The notes under the pieces are model-generated. The model saw only the letters and a list, made by a program, of their open reading frames with translations, ran no database searches and was not told the DNA's origin. A program made the position numbers and the translations under genes. A stretch of DNA of 20,009 bases from an uncultured Paraburkholderia sp. (GTDB lineage Bacteria; Pseudomonadota; Gammaproteobacteria; Burkholderiales; Burkholderiaceae), in NCBI GenBank assembly GCA_937917025.1, contig CALFSF010000556.1, forward strand, positions 1 through 20,009, written 5' to 3'. Positions 8,511-15,629 of the stretch are shown here, piece by piece; position 1 is the first letter of the stretch; each line of letters starts with the position of its first letter.

Positions 8511-9356
8511 ATGCTCGAACTACTGTCTTCGCATGCGTGCTTCGGTGGCGTGCAGCGGTTCTATCGTCACGATTCGTCGACGACCGGCCTGCCGATGCGC
8601 TTCTCGGTCTATCTGCCGCCGCAGGCGTCGCACGGCAACGTGCCGGCGCTGTTTTACCTGGCCGGTTTGACCTGCACCGAGGAAACGTTTCCGGTCAAGG
8701 CGGGCGCGCAGCGCCTTGCCGCGCGGCACGGCATCGCGCTGATCGCGCCGGATACGAGCCCGCGCGGCGCCGGTATCCCGAACGAAAGCGCGGCGTGGGA
8801 CTTCGGCGTCGGCGCGGGTTTCTACGTCGACGCGACGCAGGAACCCTGGTCGAAGCATTTCCGCATGTACTCGTACGTGCGCGACGAACTGCGCGAAACC
8901 GTGCTGGCGAATCTCGCGATCGATGGCGCGCGGCTTGGCATTTTCGGTCACTCGATGGGGGGGCACGGCGCGTTGATGATGGCGCTCCGTAATCCGGAAA
9001 TCTTCCGCTCGGTGTCGGCGTTCGCGCCGATCGCGGCGCCGTCGCGGTGTCCGTGGGGCGTGAAGGCGTTCACCGGTTATCTAGGCGAGGATACCGGCGC
9101 ATGGCCGCAGTACGATTCGAGCGAACTGGTGGCGCGCGCATCGCGCAAATTCGCCGCAGGCATCCTGATCGATCAGGGCATGGCCGACCAGTTTCTCGCG
9201 GAACAGCTGAATCCGGATGTGTTCGAAGCGGCATGCCGCGCCGCGGGACAACCGCTCACGCTGCGTCGGCACGAAGGCTACGATCACGGCTATTACTTCA
9301 TCCAGAGTTTTATCGAGGACCATTTCGCGCATCACGCGAAGGTGCTGCTCGGATAA
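8511..9356 (+). CDS. fghA: S-formylglutathione hydrolase
   Basis: This cytoplasmic serine esterase (FrmB/esterase D family) hydrolyses S-formylglutathione to formate and glutathione, completing formaldehyde detoxification after FrmA. ATG 8511 has CGGAG upstream (around 8498-8502). The 281 residues match human esterase D and E. coli FrmB in length. The nucleophile Ser148 lies in GHSMGGHGA, Asp226 in GMADQFL and His259 in GYDHGYYFI, giving a complete catalytic triad. YLAGLTCTEETF at 49-60 forms the oxyanion-hole region and is family-specific. It is co-transcribed with frmA (18-bp gap), and the strong hairpin terminator at 9385-9417 ends the unit. Confidence 0.97.
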   Translation: MLELLSSHACFGGVQRFYRHDSSTTGLPMRFSVYLPPQASHGNVPALFYLAGLTCTEETFPVKAGAQRLAARHGIALIAPDTSPRGAGIPNESAAWDFGVGAGFYVDATQEPWSKHFRMYSYVRDELRETVLANLAIDGARLGIFGHSMGGHGALMMALRNPEIFRSVSAFAPIAAPSRCPWGVKAFTGYLGEDTGAWPQYDSSELVARASRKFAAGILIDQGMADQFLAEQLNPDVFEAACRAAGQPLTLRRHEGYDHGYYFIQSFIEDHFAHHAKVLLG

Positions 9357-9384
9357 GCGCCGCGTCCAGAAGCACAACGAGAAA

Positions 9385-9417
9385 GGGACGCCGGATCATC
9401 TCCGGTGTCCCTTTTTT
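9385..9417 (+). terminator. Rho-independent terminator after frmA-fghA
   Basis: An 11-bp stem (GGGACGCCGGA at 9385-9395 with TCCGGTGTCCC at 9401-9411, one G-U pair) has a 5-nt loop and is followed by six T. It lies 28 bp after the fghA stop and 18 bp from the 3' end of the convergent metal-permease gene. On the minus strand the same stem is followed only by TTTCTCGTT, so it may work weakly in both directions. Confidence 0.9.
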
Positions 9418-9434
9418 GTCGATGAAACTGACGA

Positions 9435-10217
9435 CTAGCGCTGACGCAACAAACTCGCCCCGTACACCAGCGCCGCGAGCGCGGTGATCCAGAAGCTCGT
9501 CGGCCAGTCGGTGTAGAACGCGAGCGTGACGCCCAGCCACGCCTGCGCGAGCGCGAGCAGCGCGGCGAGAACGAGGCCGGTGGACAGGCGCGTCGTGAGA
9601 TTCTGCGCGGCGGCCGCCGGGCCCACCATCAGCGTGAACACGAGCAGCACGCCGACGATCTGCGTGCACGCCGCGACGGCGAGCGCCGCGATCGCGAGAA
9701 ACAGCACCGAGACGAGCCGCAGCGATACGCCTTTCGCTTCGGCGAGTTCCGGCTGCAGCGACGCGAACAGCAGCGGCCGCATGATCGCCGCAAGCGCCAG
9801 CAGACTGACGATGCCAAGGCCGGTGAGCACCGCGAGCGTCGACGTGTTCACGCCGAGCACGTTGCCGAACAGCAGCGCGGTGACCTGCGTCGCGTACGCG
9901 GTGAAGAAGTGCAGGAACAGCAGGCCGAAGCCGAGCGCGAGCGAGAGAATCACGCCAATCGCGACGTCGCGTCCGGCCAGCCGCTCACCGAGCGCGCCCA
10001 TGCCGACACCCGCGGCGAGCGTGAAGCCGATCATCCCCCAGATCGGCGAGACGCCGATCAGCACGGCGCCCGTCGCGCCGGTAAAGCCGACGTGCGACAG
10101 CGCGTGGCCTGCGAACGTCTGCCCGCGCATCACCAGAAAATAGCCGACGATGCCCGCCAGCACCGCGACGATCCCCGACGCGGCGAATGCGTTCACCATG
10201 AAATCGTATTCAAACAT
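9435..10217 (-). CDS. znuB: Metal (zinc-type) ABC transporter permease, ZnuB family
   Basis: This is the membrane subunit of a cluster-9 metal importer (ABC-3 family). The frame extends to 10304, but ATG 10217 gives the normal start MFEYDFMVNAFAASG and overlaps the end of the ATPase gene by 8 nt (ATGTTTGA), indicating translational coupling. The 260-residue product is about eight hydrophobic helices. Family landmarks are VMRGQTFAGHALSHVGFTGA near residues 28-47, including the SHVGF segment, and the loop LQPELAEAKGVSLRL that contacts the ATPase. It is the last gene of the operon and faces the frmA-fghA terminator. The ABC-3 family carries Zn, Mn or Fe; see the binding-protein and ATPase entries for why the metal is uncertain. 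Confidence 0.93.
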   Translation of the reverse strand: MFEYDFMVNAFAASGIVAVLAGIVGYFLVMRGQTFAGHALSHVGFTGATGAVLIGVSPIWGMIGFTLAAGVGMGALGERLAGRDVAIGVILSLALGFGLLFLHFFTAYATQVTALLFGNVLGVNTSTLAVLTGLGIVSLLALAAIMRPLLFASLQPELAEAKGVSLRLVSVLFLAIAALAVAACTQIVGVLLVFTLMVGPAAAAQNLTTRLSTGLVLAALLALAQAWLGVTLAFYTDWPTSFWITALAALVYGASLLRQR

Positions 10218-11133
10218 CGTGCGTGTGTCCGTGCGTCTTTGCGGGTGAATGCGTATGTCCGTGGTCATGACCGTGCGCGTGGCCGCCGCCGTGGTCGTGG
10301 CCATGATCGTCTTCGTGTTCGTGATCGTGCTTTTCGACTTCGACGTCGCCGGACATCACGAAGATGCGGCCGTTTACGCGCATCACGTCGATCGCGGAAC
10401 CATAGAGCCGCGACAGCACGGGCTTCGTGATCACTTCGTCGACGGTGCCGAGCGCCGCCACGCCGCTGCCGAGATACAGCACGCGGTCGAGCGCGTGCAG
10501 CAGCGGATTCAGTTCGTGCGCGGAGAAGAGCACGGTGATGCCGAGTTCCTGCTGCACCCGCCGCACAAGTTCGACGACGTTTTTCTGATGATGCGGATCG
10601 AGGCTGATCAGCGGTTCGTCGAGCAGCAGCAGACGCGGATTGCCCAGCAGACATTGCGCAAGCAGCAGCCGCTGACGCTCGCCGCCCGACAGCTCCGATA
10701 GCGGCCGCATCGCGAGTTCGCGCGCGCCGACCAGTTCGAGCACGCGATCGACCTCCTTGCGCGCCTTCGCGTCGTGATGCGGCAGGCCCCAGCGGTGTCC
10801 GTCGGCCGCCATCGCGACGAAGTCGCGGCCGCGCACGCGGCGGCCGGCGAGCGCGCTGCGCGTCTGCGGCATATAGCCGATCGACGGATTGCCCCGTTCG
10901 ACCGTCTCGCCCAGCACCCGGATCGCGCCGCTCGCGGCCGGCACGAGGCCAAGCACCGCGCGCATCAGCGTGGTCTTGCCCGCGCCGTTCGGCCCGAGCA
11001 CGCCGATGAACTCGTTCTGGTTCACGACGAGGCTCGCGTCGCTCAGGATCGCGCGGCCGCCCATCTCGAGCGTGACGCGATCGAGTTCAAGCACGGGTGC
11101 GGAGCCGCGCGGCGCGGCGCCAGTCGGTGTCAT
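10210..11133 (-). CDS. znuC: Metal (zinc-type) ABC transporter ATPase with a His-rich C-terminal tail, ZnuC family
   Basis: This is the ATPase of the metal importer. ATG 11133 is chosen because it overlaps the binding-protein stop as ATGA and leaves a 307-residue protein; the longer frame to 11214 would run deep into the upstream gene. Visible motifs are Walker A GPNGAGKT at 47-54, signature LSGGE at 148-152, Walker B LLLLDEP at 168-174, and His206 of the switch loop (FSAHEL). Residues 1-260 form a normal ZnuC-like domain. The remaining 45 or so residues are unusual: between 269 and 305 there are 15 His, mostly as HxH or HGH steps mixed with Asp and Gly, a probable cytoplasmic metal-binding or sensing tail. 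His-rich segments in these systems are better known from the periplasmic ZnuA protein. The DNA of the tail is a short imperfect repeat coding for His, Gly and Asp. Confidence 0.94.
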   Translation of the reverse strand: MTPTGAAPRGSAPVLELDRVTLEMGGRAILSDASLVVNQNEFIGVLGPNGAGKTTLMRAVLGLVPAASGAIRVLGETVERGNPSIGYMPQTRSALAGRRVRGRDFVAMAADGHRWGLPHHDAKARKEVDRVLELVGARELAMRPLSELSGGERQRLLLAQCLLGNPRLLLLDEPLISLDPHHQKNVVELVRRVQQELGITVLFSAHELNPLLHALDRVLYLGSGVAALGTVDEVITKPVLSRLYGSAIDVMRVNGRIFVMSGDVEVEKHDHEHEDDHGHDHGGGHAHGHDHGHTHSPAKTHGHTHDV

Positions 11134-12080
11134 TGCGATTGTCCTTTTGCGTTGCCGGCAGCGTCGCCTTTTGCGAGCGCCGCGCCGAGGTCGTCGAGTT
11201 GCGACAGCATCCATTGCTGGAACGTCCGGCCGGCCGGTTGCGTCTCGGTGACGCTGACCGTCGGCACGTTCGACTGCTGTGCGAGCTTCAACATGCGTTT
11301 CGTGAGCGCCTCGGTGGCCTGGCTGTTGTAGATCAGCACGCGCACGCGTTTGTCGCGCAGGTCGCGCTCGAACGCGGCGATGTCCGATGCGCTCGCTTCC
11401 GTATCATTCATCGCGGCGAGCTGGAAACGCATGTTCCGCATGTCCAGGCCGATCGCGTCCGACATGTAGCCGAACACCGGCTCTGTCGCCGTGACGGGCG
11501 CGTGCGCATAGCTCGCGCGCAACGCGGCGACCTTCGCGTCGAGCGGTTTCAGCGAATCCAGGAACGTCGCGAGGTTCGCATCGTACGCTGTTTTGTTCGA
11601 GGGATCAGCGGCGACGAGCGCCGCGCTCACCGCGCGCGCCACCGCCGGCATCGTGGAAGGCGCGTACCAGAGATGGGGATTGTCGCCGCTCTTGTGGCCG
11701 GTGAGGTCCGCCGCGACGATCGTCGTGCGCTTCGTGTTCTTCGATGCCCCGAGCAGCTTCGCCATCCACGGATCGTAGTCGGCGCCGTTGTACACGACAA
11801 GGTTCGCGTTCTGCAACGCGCGCGCCGTCTTCGGGCTGGCTTCGAACAGATGCGGATCCTGATCCGGATTGCTGAGGATGCTCACCACGCTCACATGATC
11901 GCCGCCTAGCTGACGCACGACGTCGCCGTAGAAATTCTCCGCGGCCACCACCGGAATCTTTGTGTCGGCGGCGAAGGCGGGATGGCCAGCCGCCAGCATG
12001 AGCGCGCCCGCGGTGAGACACGTCGATATAACGCGCGCGTGGCGCACACGATTCCACAGCGAGCCAGGTGTTCTCATCAT
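11130..12080 (-). CDS. znuA: Metal ABC transporter periplasmic substrate-binding protein (ZnuA/MntC family)
   Basis: This is the cluster-9 (TroA fold) binding protein that delivers a divalent metal to the permease. The start is one of two adjacent ATG codons (12080 or 12077) preceded by AAGGACCGGA. The 316 residues begin with a signal peptide likely cut near HPAFA-ADT (around residue 38). Expected metal ligands are His77 (DPHLFEASP), His136 (NPHLWYAP), Glu200 in the third-ligand segment (TEPVFGYMSDAIG) and an acidic residue near Glu279 (SVTETQPAG). Zn-specific ZnuA proteins usually have His at the third position and an acidic His-rich loop; this protein has neither. PsaA/MntC-type Mn proteins have Glu there. 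It is first in the operon, its stop overlaps the ATPase start (ATGA), and a candidate Zur box lies about 90 bp upstream. The metal may be Zn or Mn, so the symbol is provisional. Confidence 0.85.
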   Translation of the reverse strand: MMRTPGSLWNRVRHARVISTCLTAGALMLAAGHPAFAADTKIPVVAAENFYGDVVRQLGGDHVSVVSILSNPDQDPHLFEASPKTARALQNANLVVYNGADYDPWMAKLLGASKNTKRTTIVAADLTGHKSGDNPHLWYAPSTMPAVARAVSAALVAADPSNKTAYDANLATFLDSLKPLDAKVAALRASYAHAPVTATEPVFGYMSDAIGLDMRNMRFQLAAMNDTEASASDIAAFERDLRDKRVRVLIYNSQATEALTKRMLKLAQQSNVPTVSVTETQPAGRTFQQWMLSQLDDLGAALAKGDAAGNAKGQSQ

Positions 12081-12170
12081 GGTTGTTTCCGGTCCTTGAA
12101 AGATGGGCGACGGCGCGGTGCAGGCAGTCAGGCAGGTTCGATGCCGGGGTCACCGTGTCGCGAGTCGTGA

Positions 12171-12182
12171 ATGATATAACAT
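12171..12182. promoter_or_regulatory. Candidate Zur box upstream of the metal-uptake operon
   Basis: ATGATATAACAT is palindromic at 10 of 12 positions and resembles the TATAACAT half of the proteobacterial Zur consensus (GTTATAnTATAAC type). It stands out as AT-rich in GC-rich DNA, about 90 bp upstream of the binding-protein start. On the minus strand it overlaps a possible -10 element (TATATC). Zinc-dependent repression is inference; no zur gene is in the window. Confidence 0.5.
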
Positions 12183-12297
12183 AACGCGATTTTTTTGCTA
12201 CAACGCGTGCGCACGGCAGGTGTTCGAGGGCGGGGAGAGTCAGGCTGGAGGCGGGTAAACACTGCCGCGTTGCAGCATCGAAATCCTGCATTGCGCC

Positions 12298-12326
12298 TTG
12301 ACATGACCCGATGCGTATCCGATCAT
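12298..12326 (+). promoter_or_regulatory. Candidate sigma-70 promoter of the polyol operon
   Basis: A perfect -35 hexamer, TTGACA at 12298-12303, is separated by 17 bases from GATCAT at 12321-12326, which matches four of six -10 positions. Transcription would start near 12333, about 70 bases before the probable TTG start of the SDR gene. There is no other good promoter in the 12183-12404 interval. Confidence 0.45.
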
Positions 12327-12339
12327 TCGATCACCAACA

Positions 12340-12351
12340 GAGCAATTGTTC
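12340..12351. promoter_or_regulatory. Candidate operator (near-palindrome) just downstream of the polyol promoter
   Basis: GAGCAATTGTTC is palindromic at 10 of 12 positions and would lie a few bases after the predicted transcription start, where a bound repressor could block transcription. The SorC-family regulator encoded at 18550-19509 is the natural candidate ligand-responsive factor. No second clear copy was found near the regulator's own start. Confidence 0.35.
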
Positions 12352-12394
12352 GCGTAATGGGCGTTCGCTCACTACGCAGGATGTCGAAGAAACT

Positions 12395-12398
12395 GGAG
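12395..12398 (+). promoter_or_regulatory. Ribosome-binding site that sets a TTG start for the SDR gene
   Basis: GGAG lies six bases before TTG 12405, ideal spacing. The in-frame ATG at 12381 has only AGG directly abutting it, which is too close to serve. This argues for the TTG start. Confidence 0.65.
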
Positions 12399-12404
12399 AC
12401 AGCA

Positions 12405-13187
12405 TTGAACGCGCGATTGCAGGACAAGGTGGCGATCCTGACGGGCGCCGGCAGCGGAATCGGCGAAGCGGTGGCCCGGCGTTATCTCGACGAAGGCGCG
12501 CGCTGCGTGCTCGTCGACGTGAAGCCCGCGAATGCGTTCGCGCAGGCGCTGACGCAAAGCCATGGCGAGCGCGTGCTGACCCTCTCCGCCGACGTCACGC
12601 GGCGCGACGACATCGAGCGTATCGTGTCGGCCGCGCTCGGGCGCTTTGGCCGCATCGACATTCTCTTCAACAACGCGGCGCTCTTCGACATGCGCCCGCT
12701 GCTCGACGAATCCTGGGATGTGTTCGACCGCCTCTTCGCGGTCAACGTGAAGGGCATGTTCTTTCTGATGCAGCGTGTCGCGCAGCAGATGGTCGAGCAG
12801 GGACAGGGCGGCAAGATCATCAATATGTCGTCGCAGGCGGGCCGCCGGGGCGAGGCGCTCGTGTCGCACTACTGCGCGACCAAGGCCGCCGTGCTGAGCT
12901 ATACGCAATCCGCCGCGCTCGCGCTCGCGCCGCACCAGATCAACGTGAACGGCATCGCACCGGGCGTCGTGGATACGCCGATGTGGAAAGAGGTCGATGC
13001 GCTCTTCGCGCGCTATGAAAACCGTCCGCCCGGCGAGAAGAAGCGTCTCGTCGGCGAAGCGGTGCCGCTCGGCCGCATGGGCGTGCCGGACGACCTGACC
13101 GGCGCGGCGCTCTTTCTCGCGTCCGCCGACGCCGATTACATCACCGCCCAGACGCTCAACGTCGACGGCGGCAACTGGATGAGCTGA
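12405..13187 (+). CDS. SDR-family polyol (sorbitol/L-iditol-type) dehydrogenase
   Basis: A cytoplasmic NAD-dependent short-chain dehydrogenase that probably oxidises the imported polyol to a ketose. The frame is open from 12195, but TTG 12405 has a well-spaced GGAG and yields a compact 260-residue SDR starting MNARLQDKVAILTG; ATG 12381 is the alternative (eight residues longer). The cofactor loop is TGAGSGIG at 13-20, Asp38 at the end of the second strand favours NAD over NADP, NNAA is at 89-92, and the catalytic residues are Asn114, Ser143, Tyr156 and Lys160 (YCATK). The C-terminus ends NVDGGNWMS. It is first in a six-gene plus-strand cluster with a polyol/sugar ABC importer, 68 bp before the binding-protein gene. 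It resembles SmoS/PolS sorbitol dehydrogenases; arabitol, xylitol or mannitol are equally possible substrates given the nearby xylulokinase. Confidence 0.88.
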   Translation: MNARLQDKVAILTGAGSGIGEAVARRYLDEGARCVLVDVKPANAFAQALTQSHGERVLTLSADVTRRDDIERIVSAALGRFGRIDILFNNAALFDMRPLLDESWDVFDRLFAVNVKGMFFLMQRVAQQMVEQGQGGKIINMSSQAGRRGEALVSHYCATKAAVLSYTQSAALALAPHQINVNGIAPGVVDTPMWKEVDALFARYENRPPGEKKRLVGEAVPLGRMGVPDDLTGAALFLASADADYITAQTLNVDGGNWMS

Positions 13188-13255
13188 ACCAGCACGCTGT
13201 ACCCATCCGCCAGAAGCATCACACGAAGAACGACTAATCCAGAAGGAGACAACTC

Positions 13256-14578
13256 ATGAAACCAGCCTTCCAGACCGCGCTCAAGCTGTTCGGCGCCAGC
13301 GCGGCCGCATGTGCCGCGTTGAACGCATCGGCCGCGACCGTCACGATCGCAGCCCTCAACAACCCGGACATGATCGAACTGAAGAAGCTCTCGTCGAACT
13401 TCGAGCAGGCCAATCCGGACGTCAAGCTGAACTGGGTGATTCTCGAGGAAAACGTGCTGCGCCAGCGCGCCACGACCGACATCACGACCAATAGCGGCCA
13501 GTTCGACGTGATGATGATCGGCACGTACGAAGCGCCGCAGTGGGGCAAGCGCGGCTGGCTCGCGCCGATCACGGGCCTCTCCGCCGACTACGATCTCAAC
13601 GACGTCGTGAAGACCGCGCGTGACGGCCTGTCGTACAACAACCAGTTGTACGCGCTGCCGTTCTACGTCGAAAGCTCGATGACGTTCTACCGCAAGGACC
13701 TGTTCGCGGCGAAGGGCCTGAAGATGCCCGACCAGCCGACCTACGACCAGATCAAGGAATTCGCCGACAAGCTCACCGACAAGGCCAATGGCACGTATGG
13801 CATCTGTCTGCGCGGCAAGGCGGGCTGGGGCGAAAACATGGCGTACGTGACGACGCTCGTCAACACGTTCGGCGGCCGCTGGTTCGACGAAAAGTGGCAC
13901 GCGCAACTGACGTCGCCGGAATGGAAGAAGGCGGTGAACTTCTACGTCGACCTGCTGAAGAAGGACGGCCCCCCGGGAGCCAGTTCGAACGGCTTCAACG
14001 AAAACCTGACGCTGATGTCCTCGGGCAAGTGCGCGATGTGGATCGACGCGACGGTCGCGGCCGGCATGCTCTATAACAAGACGCAATCGCAGGTTGCCGA
14101 CAAGATCGGTTTCGCCGCCGCGCCGACGGAAGTCACGCCGAACGGCTCGCACTGGCTGTGGTCGTGGGCGCTGGCGATTCCAAAGTCGTCGAAGCAGCAG
14201 GAAGCCGCGAAGAAGTTCATCTCGTGGGCGACCTCGAAGCAGTACATCGAACTCGTCGCGAAGGATGAAGGCTGGGCATCGGTGCCGCCGGGCACGCGTC
14301 AGTCGACGTACGCGCGTGCCGAGTACCAGCAGGCCGCGCCGTTCGCGAGCTTCGTGCTGAAGGCGATCGAAACGGCGGATCCGAACCATCCGACCGCGAA
14401 GCCCGTGCCGTACACGGGTGTGCAGTTCGTCGGCATTCCGGAGTTCCAGTCGTTCGGCACGGTGGTCGGCCAGAGCATCTCGGGCGCCGTCGCGGGCCAG
14501 ATGACGGTCGATCAGGCGCTCGCCGCCGGTCAGGCAACCGCCGATCGCGCCGTGCGTCAGGCGGGTTACCAGAAGTAA
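13256..14578 (+). CDS. Polyol/sugar ABC transporter periplasmic substrate-binding protein (family 1)
   Basis: This protein captures the polyol or sugar in the periplasm and delivers it to the permease pair encoded downstream. ATG 13256 follows AGAAGGAG at 13241-13248. The 440-residue product begins with a Sec signal peptide (Lys2, Lys10, Ala-rich core) with likely cleavage at ASA-ATV after residue 26. The mature part opens with VTIAALNNPDMIELKKL, typical of the MalE/UgpB-like family-1 fold; FDVMMIGTYEAPQW and LPFYVESSMTFYRKDLF are further family landmarks. It resembles the SmoE/MtlE sorbitol-mannitol binding proteins. Two hairpins follow the stop and may stabilise this part of the transcript, since binding proteins are needed in excess over the permeases. 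Confidence 0.9.
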   Translation: MKPAFQTALKLFGASAAACAALNASAATVTIAALNNPDMIELKKLSSNFEQANPDVKLNWVILEENVLRQRATTDITTNSGQFDVMMIGTYEAPQWGKRGWLAPITGLSADYDLNDVVKTARDGLSYNNQLYALPFYVESSMTFYRKDLFAAKGLKMPDQPTYDQIKEFADKLTDKANGTYGICLRGKAGWGENMAYVTTLVNTFGGRWFDEKWHAQLTSPEWKKAVNFYVDLLKKDGPPGASSNGFNENLTLMSSGKCAMWIDATVAAGMLYNKTQSQVADKIGFAAAPTEVTPNGSHWLWSWALAIPKSSKQQEAAKKFISWATSKQYIELVAKDEGWASVPPGTRQSTYARAEYQQAAPFASFVLKAIETADPNHPTAKPVPYTGVQFVGIPEFQSFGTVVGQSISGAVAGQMTVDQALAAGQATADRAVRQAGYQK

Positions 14579-14600
14579 GACGTAACCCGCGCTCAAAGCG

Positions 14601-14667
14601 CCGGCTGACGCGTACGCGTCAGCCGGAACGCAGCAGCTCAGCGGGCTGCCGGTGTCCTGCAGCCCGC
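14601..14667 (+). other. Tandem intercistronic hairpins after the binding-protein gene
   Basis: The first is a perfect 26-bp palindrome at 14601-14626 (arms begin CCGGCTGACGCGT). The second has 9-bp arms GCGGGCTGC at 14641-14649 and GCAGCCCGC at 14659-14667. Neither has a T-run, so they are not ordinary terminators. Hairpins at this position in other ABC operons protect the upstream message from 3' exonucleases or partially attenuate transcription, giving more binding protein than permease. Confidence 0.65.
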
Positions 14668-14693
14668 GTACTACCCAGACAGGTGGTCCGATC

Positions 14694-15629
14694 ATGCGTC
14701 ATCTGCGCCTTCCTCTCATGCAAGTTCATCCCCAAACCGAAAAGGAACGCGAGACCCGCAAGGCGGCGTCCGCGCGATGGCTGGTTTCGCCGTCGGTTGC
14801 CGTGCTCGTGTTGTGGATGGTGATTCCGCTCGCGATGACGATCTGGTTTTCGTTCTCGCGCTACAACCTGCTCAATCCCGATCTGAAGGGTTTCGCGGGT
14901 CTCGACAACTACAAGTATCTCGCCACCGATCCGGCCTTCGGACCGTCGATCCTGATCACGCTGGAGCTGATCGGCTCGGTGCTGATCATTACCGTGGTCG
15001 GCGGGATCCTGATGTCGGTACTGTTCGACCGCAAGTTCTATGGCATGGGCGTGGCGCGCCTGCTCGCCATCGCGCCGTTCTTCGTGATGCCGACGGTCAG
15101 CGCGCTGATCTGGAAGAACATGATCCTGCATCCGGTGTACGGTCTCGTCGCGCAAGGCATGCGCGCGATCGGTCTCACGCCGATCGACTGGTTCGCCAAC
15201 TATCCGCTGACCGCCATCGTGATGATCGTCGCGTGGCAGTGGCTGCCGTTCGCGTTCCTGATTCTCTTCACGGCGATCCAGTCGCTCGATCAGGAACAGA
15301 AGGAAGCGGCGCGTATCGACGGCGCCGGCCCGATCTCGATGTTCTTCTACATCACGCTGCCTCACCTGAGACGGGCGATCGCGGTGGTGGTGATGATGGA
15401 AACGATTTTCCTGCTGTCGATCTTCGCCGAAATCTATACGACGACGGGCGGCGGTCCGGGCACGGCGACGACCAATCTGTCGTACCTGATCTACTCGCTC
15501 GGGCTTCAGCAGTTCGACGTCGGGCTGGCTTCCGCAGGCGGGATTCTCGCGGTGGTGCTGGCGAATATCGTGTCGATCTTCCTCGTGCGTATGCTCGCGA
15601 AGAACCTGAAAGGGGAGTACGAAAAATGA
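14694..15629 (+). CDS. Polyol/sugar ABC transporter permease 1 (MalF/SmoF-like)
   Basis: The first inner-membrane permease of the polyol importer. ATG 14694 is preferred because AGGTGG lies at 14681-14686; the frame extends to 14652, within the hairpin region, and ATG 14718 is a shorter alternative. The 311-residue product has a cytoplasmic N-terminus rich in charged residues and six predicted membrane helices. The cytoplasmic EAA loop that docks on the ATPase is clear: KEAARIDGAGPISMFFYITLP near residues 203-223. It pairs with the next permease, whose ATG overlaps this stop (ATGA). The Pro-rich turn and TTGGGPGTAT motif before the last helices are common in MalF-type sugar permeases. The family is the CUT1 carbohydrate-uptake group. 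Confidence 0.92.
   Translation: MRHLRLPLMQVHPQTEKERETRKAASARWLVSPSVAVLVLWMVIPLAMTIWFSFSRYNLLNPDLKGFAGLDNYKYLATDPAFGPSILITLELIGSVLIITVVGGILMSVLFDRKFYGMGVARLLAIAPFFVMPTVSALIWKNMILHPVYGLVAQGMRAIGLTPIDWFANYPLTAIVMIVAWQWLPFAFLILFTAIQSLDQEQKEAARIDGAGPISMFFYITLPHLRRAIAVVVMMETIFLLSIFAEIYTTTGGGPGTATTNLSYLIYSLGLQQFDVGLASAGGILAVVLANIVSIFLVRMLAKNLKGEYEK

Noticed and set aside
10220..10335. Repetitive His/Gly/Asp-coding DNA considered as a non-coding repeat
   Set aside because: It is in frame with the ATPase gene, ends at a stop that overlaps the permease start, and encodes a coherent HxH tail.
13136..14695. 519-codon open frame on the minus strand opposite the polyol-binding protein
   Set aside because: It is antisense to a clear signal-peptide-bearing binding protein, is Arg/His/Val rich, and has no recognisable domain.
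14777..15625. Long N-terminal extension of the second polyol permease frame
   Set aside because: This part lies within the first permease gene in another frame and is Arg/Asp-rich; ATG 15626 with AGGGGAG and an ATGA overlap is the proper start.
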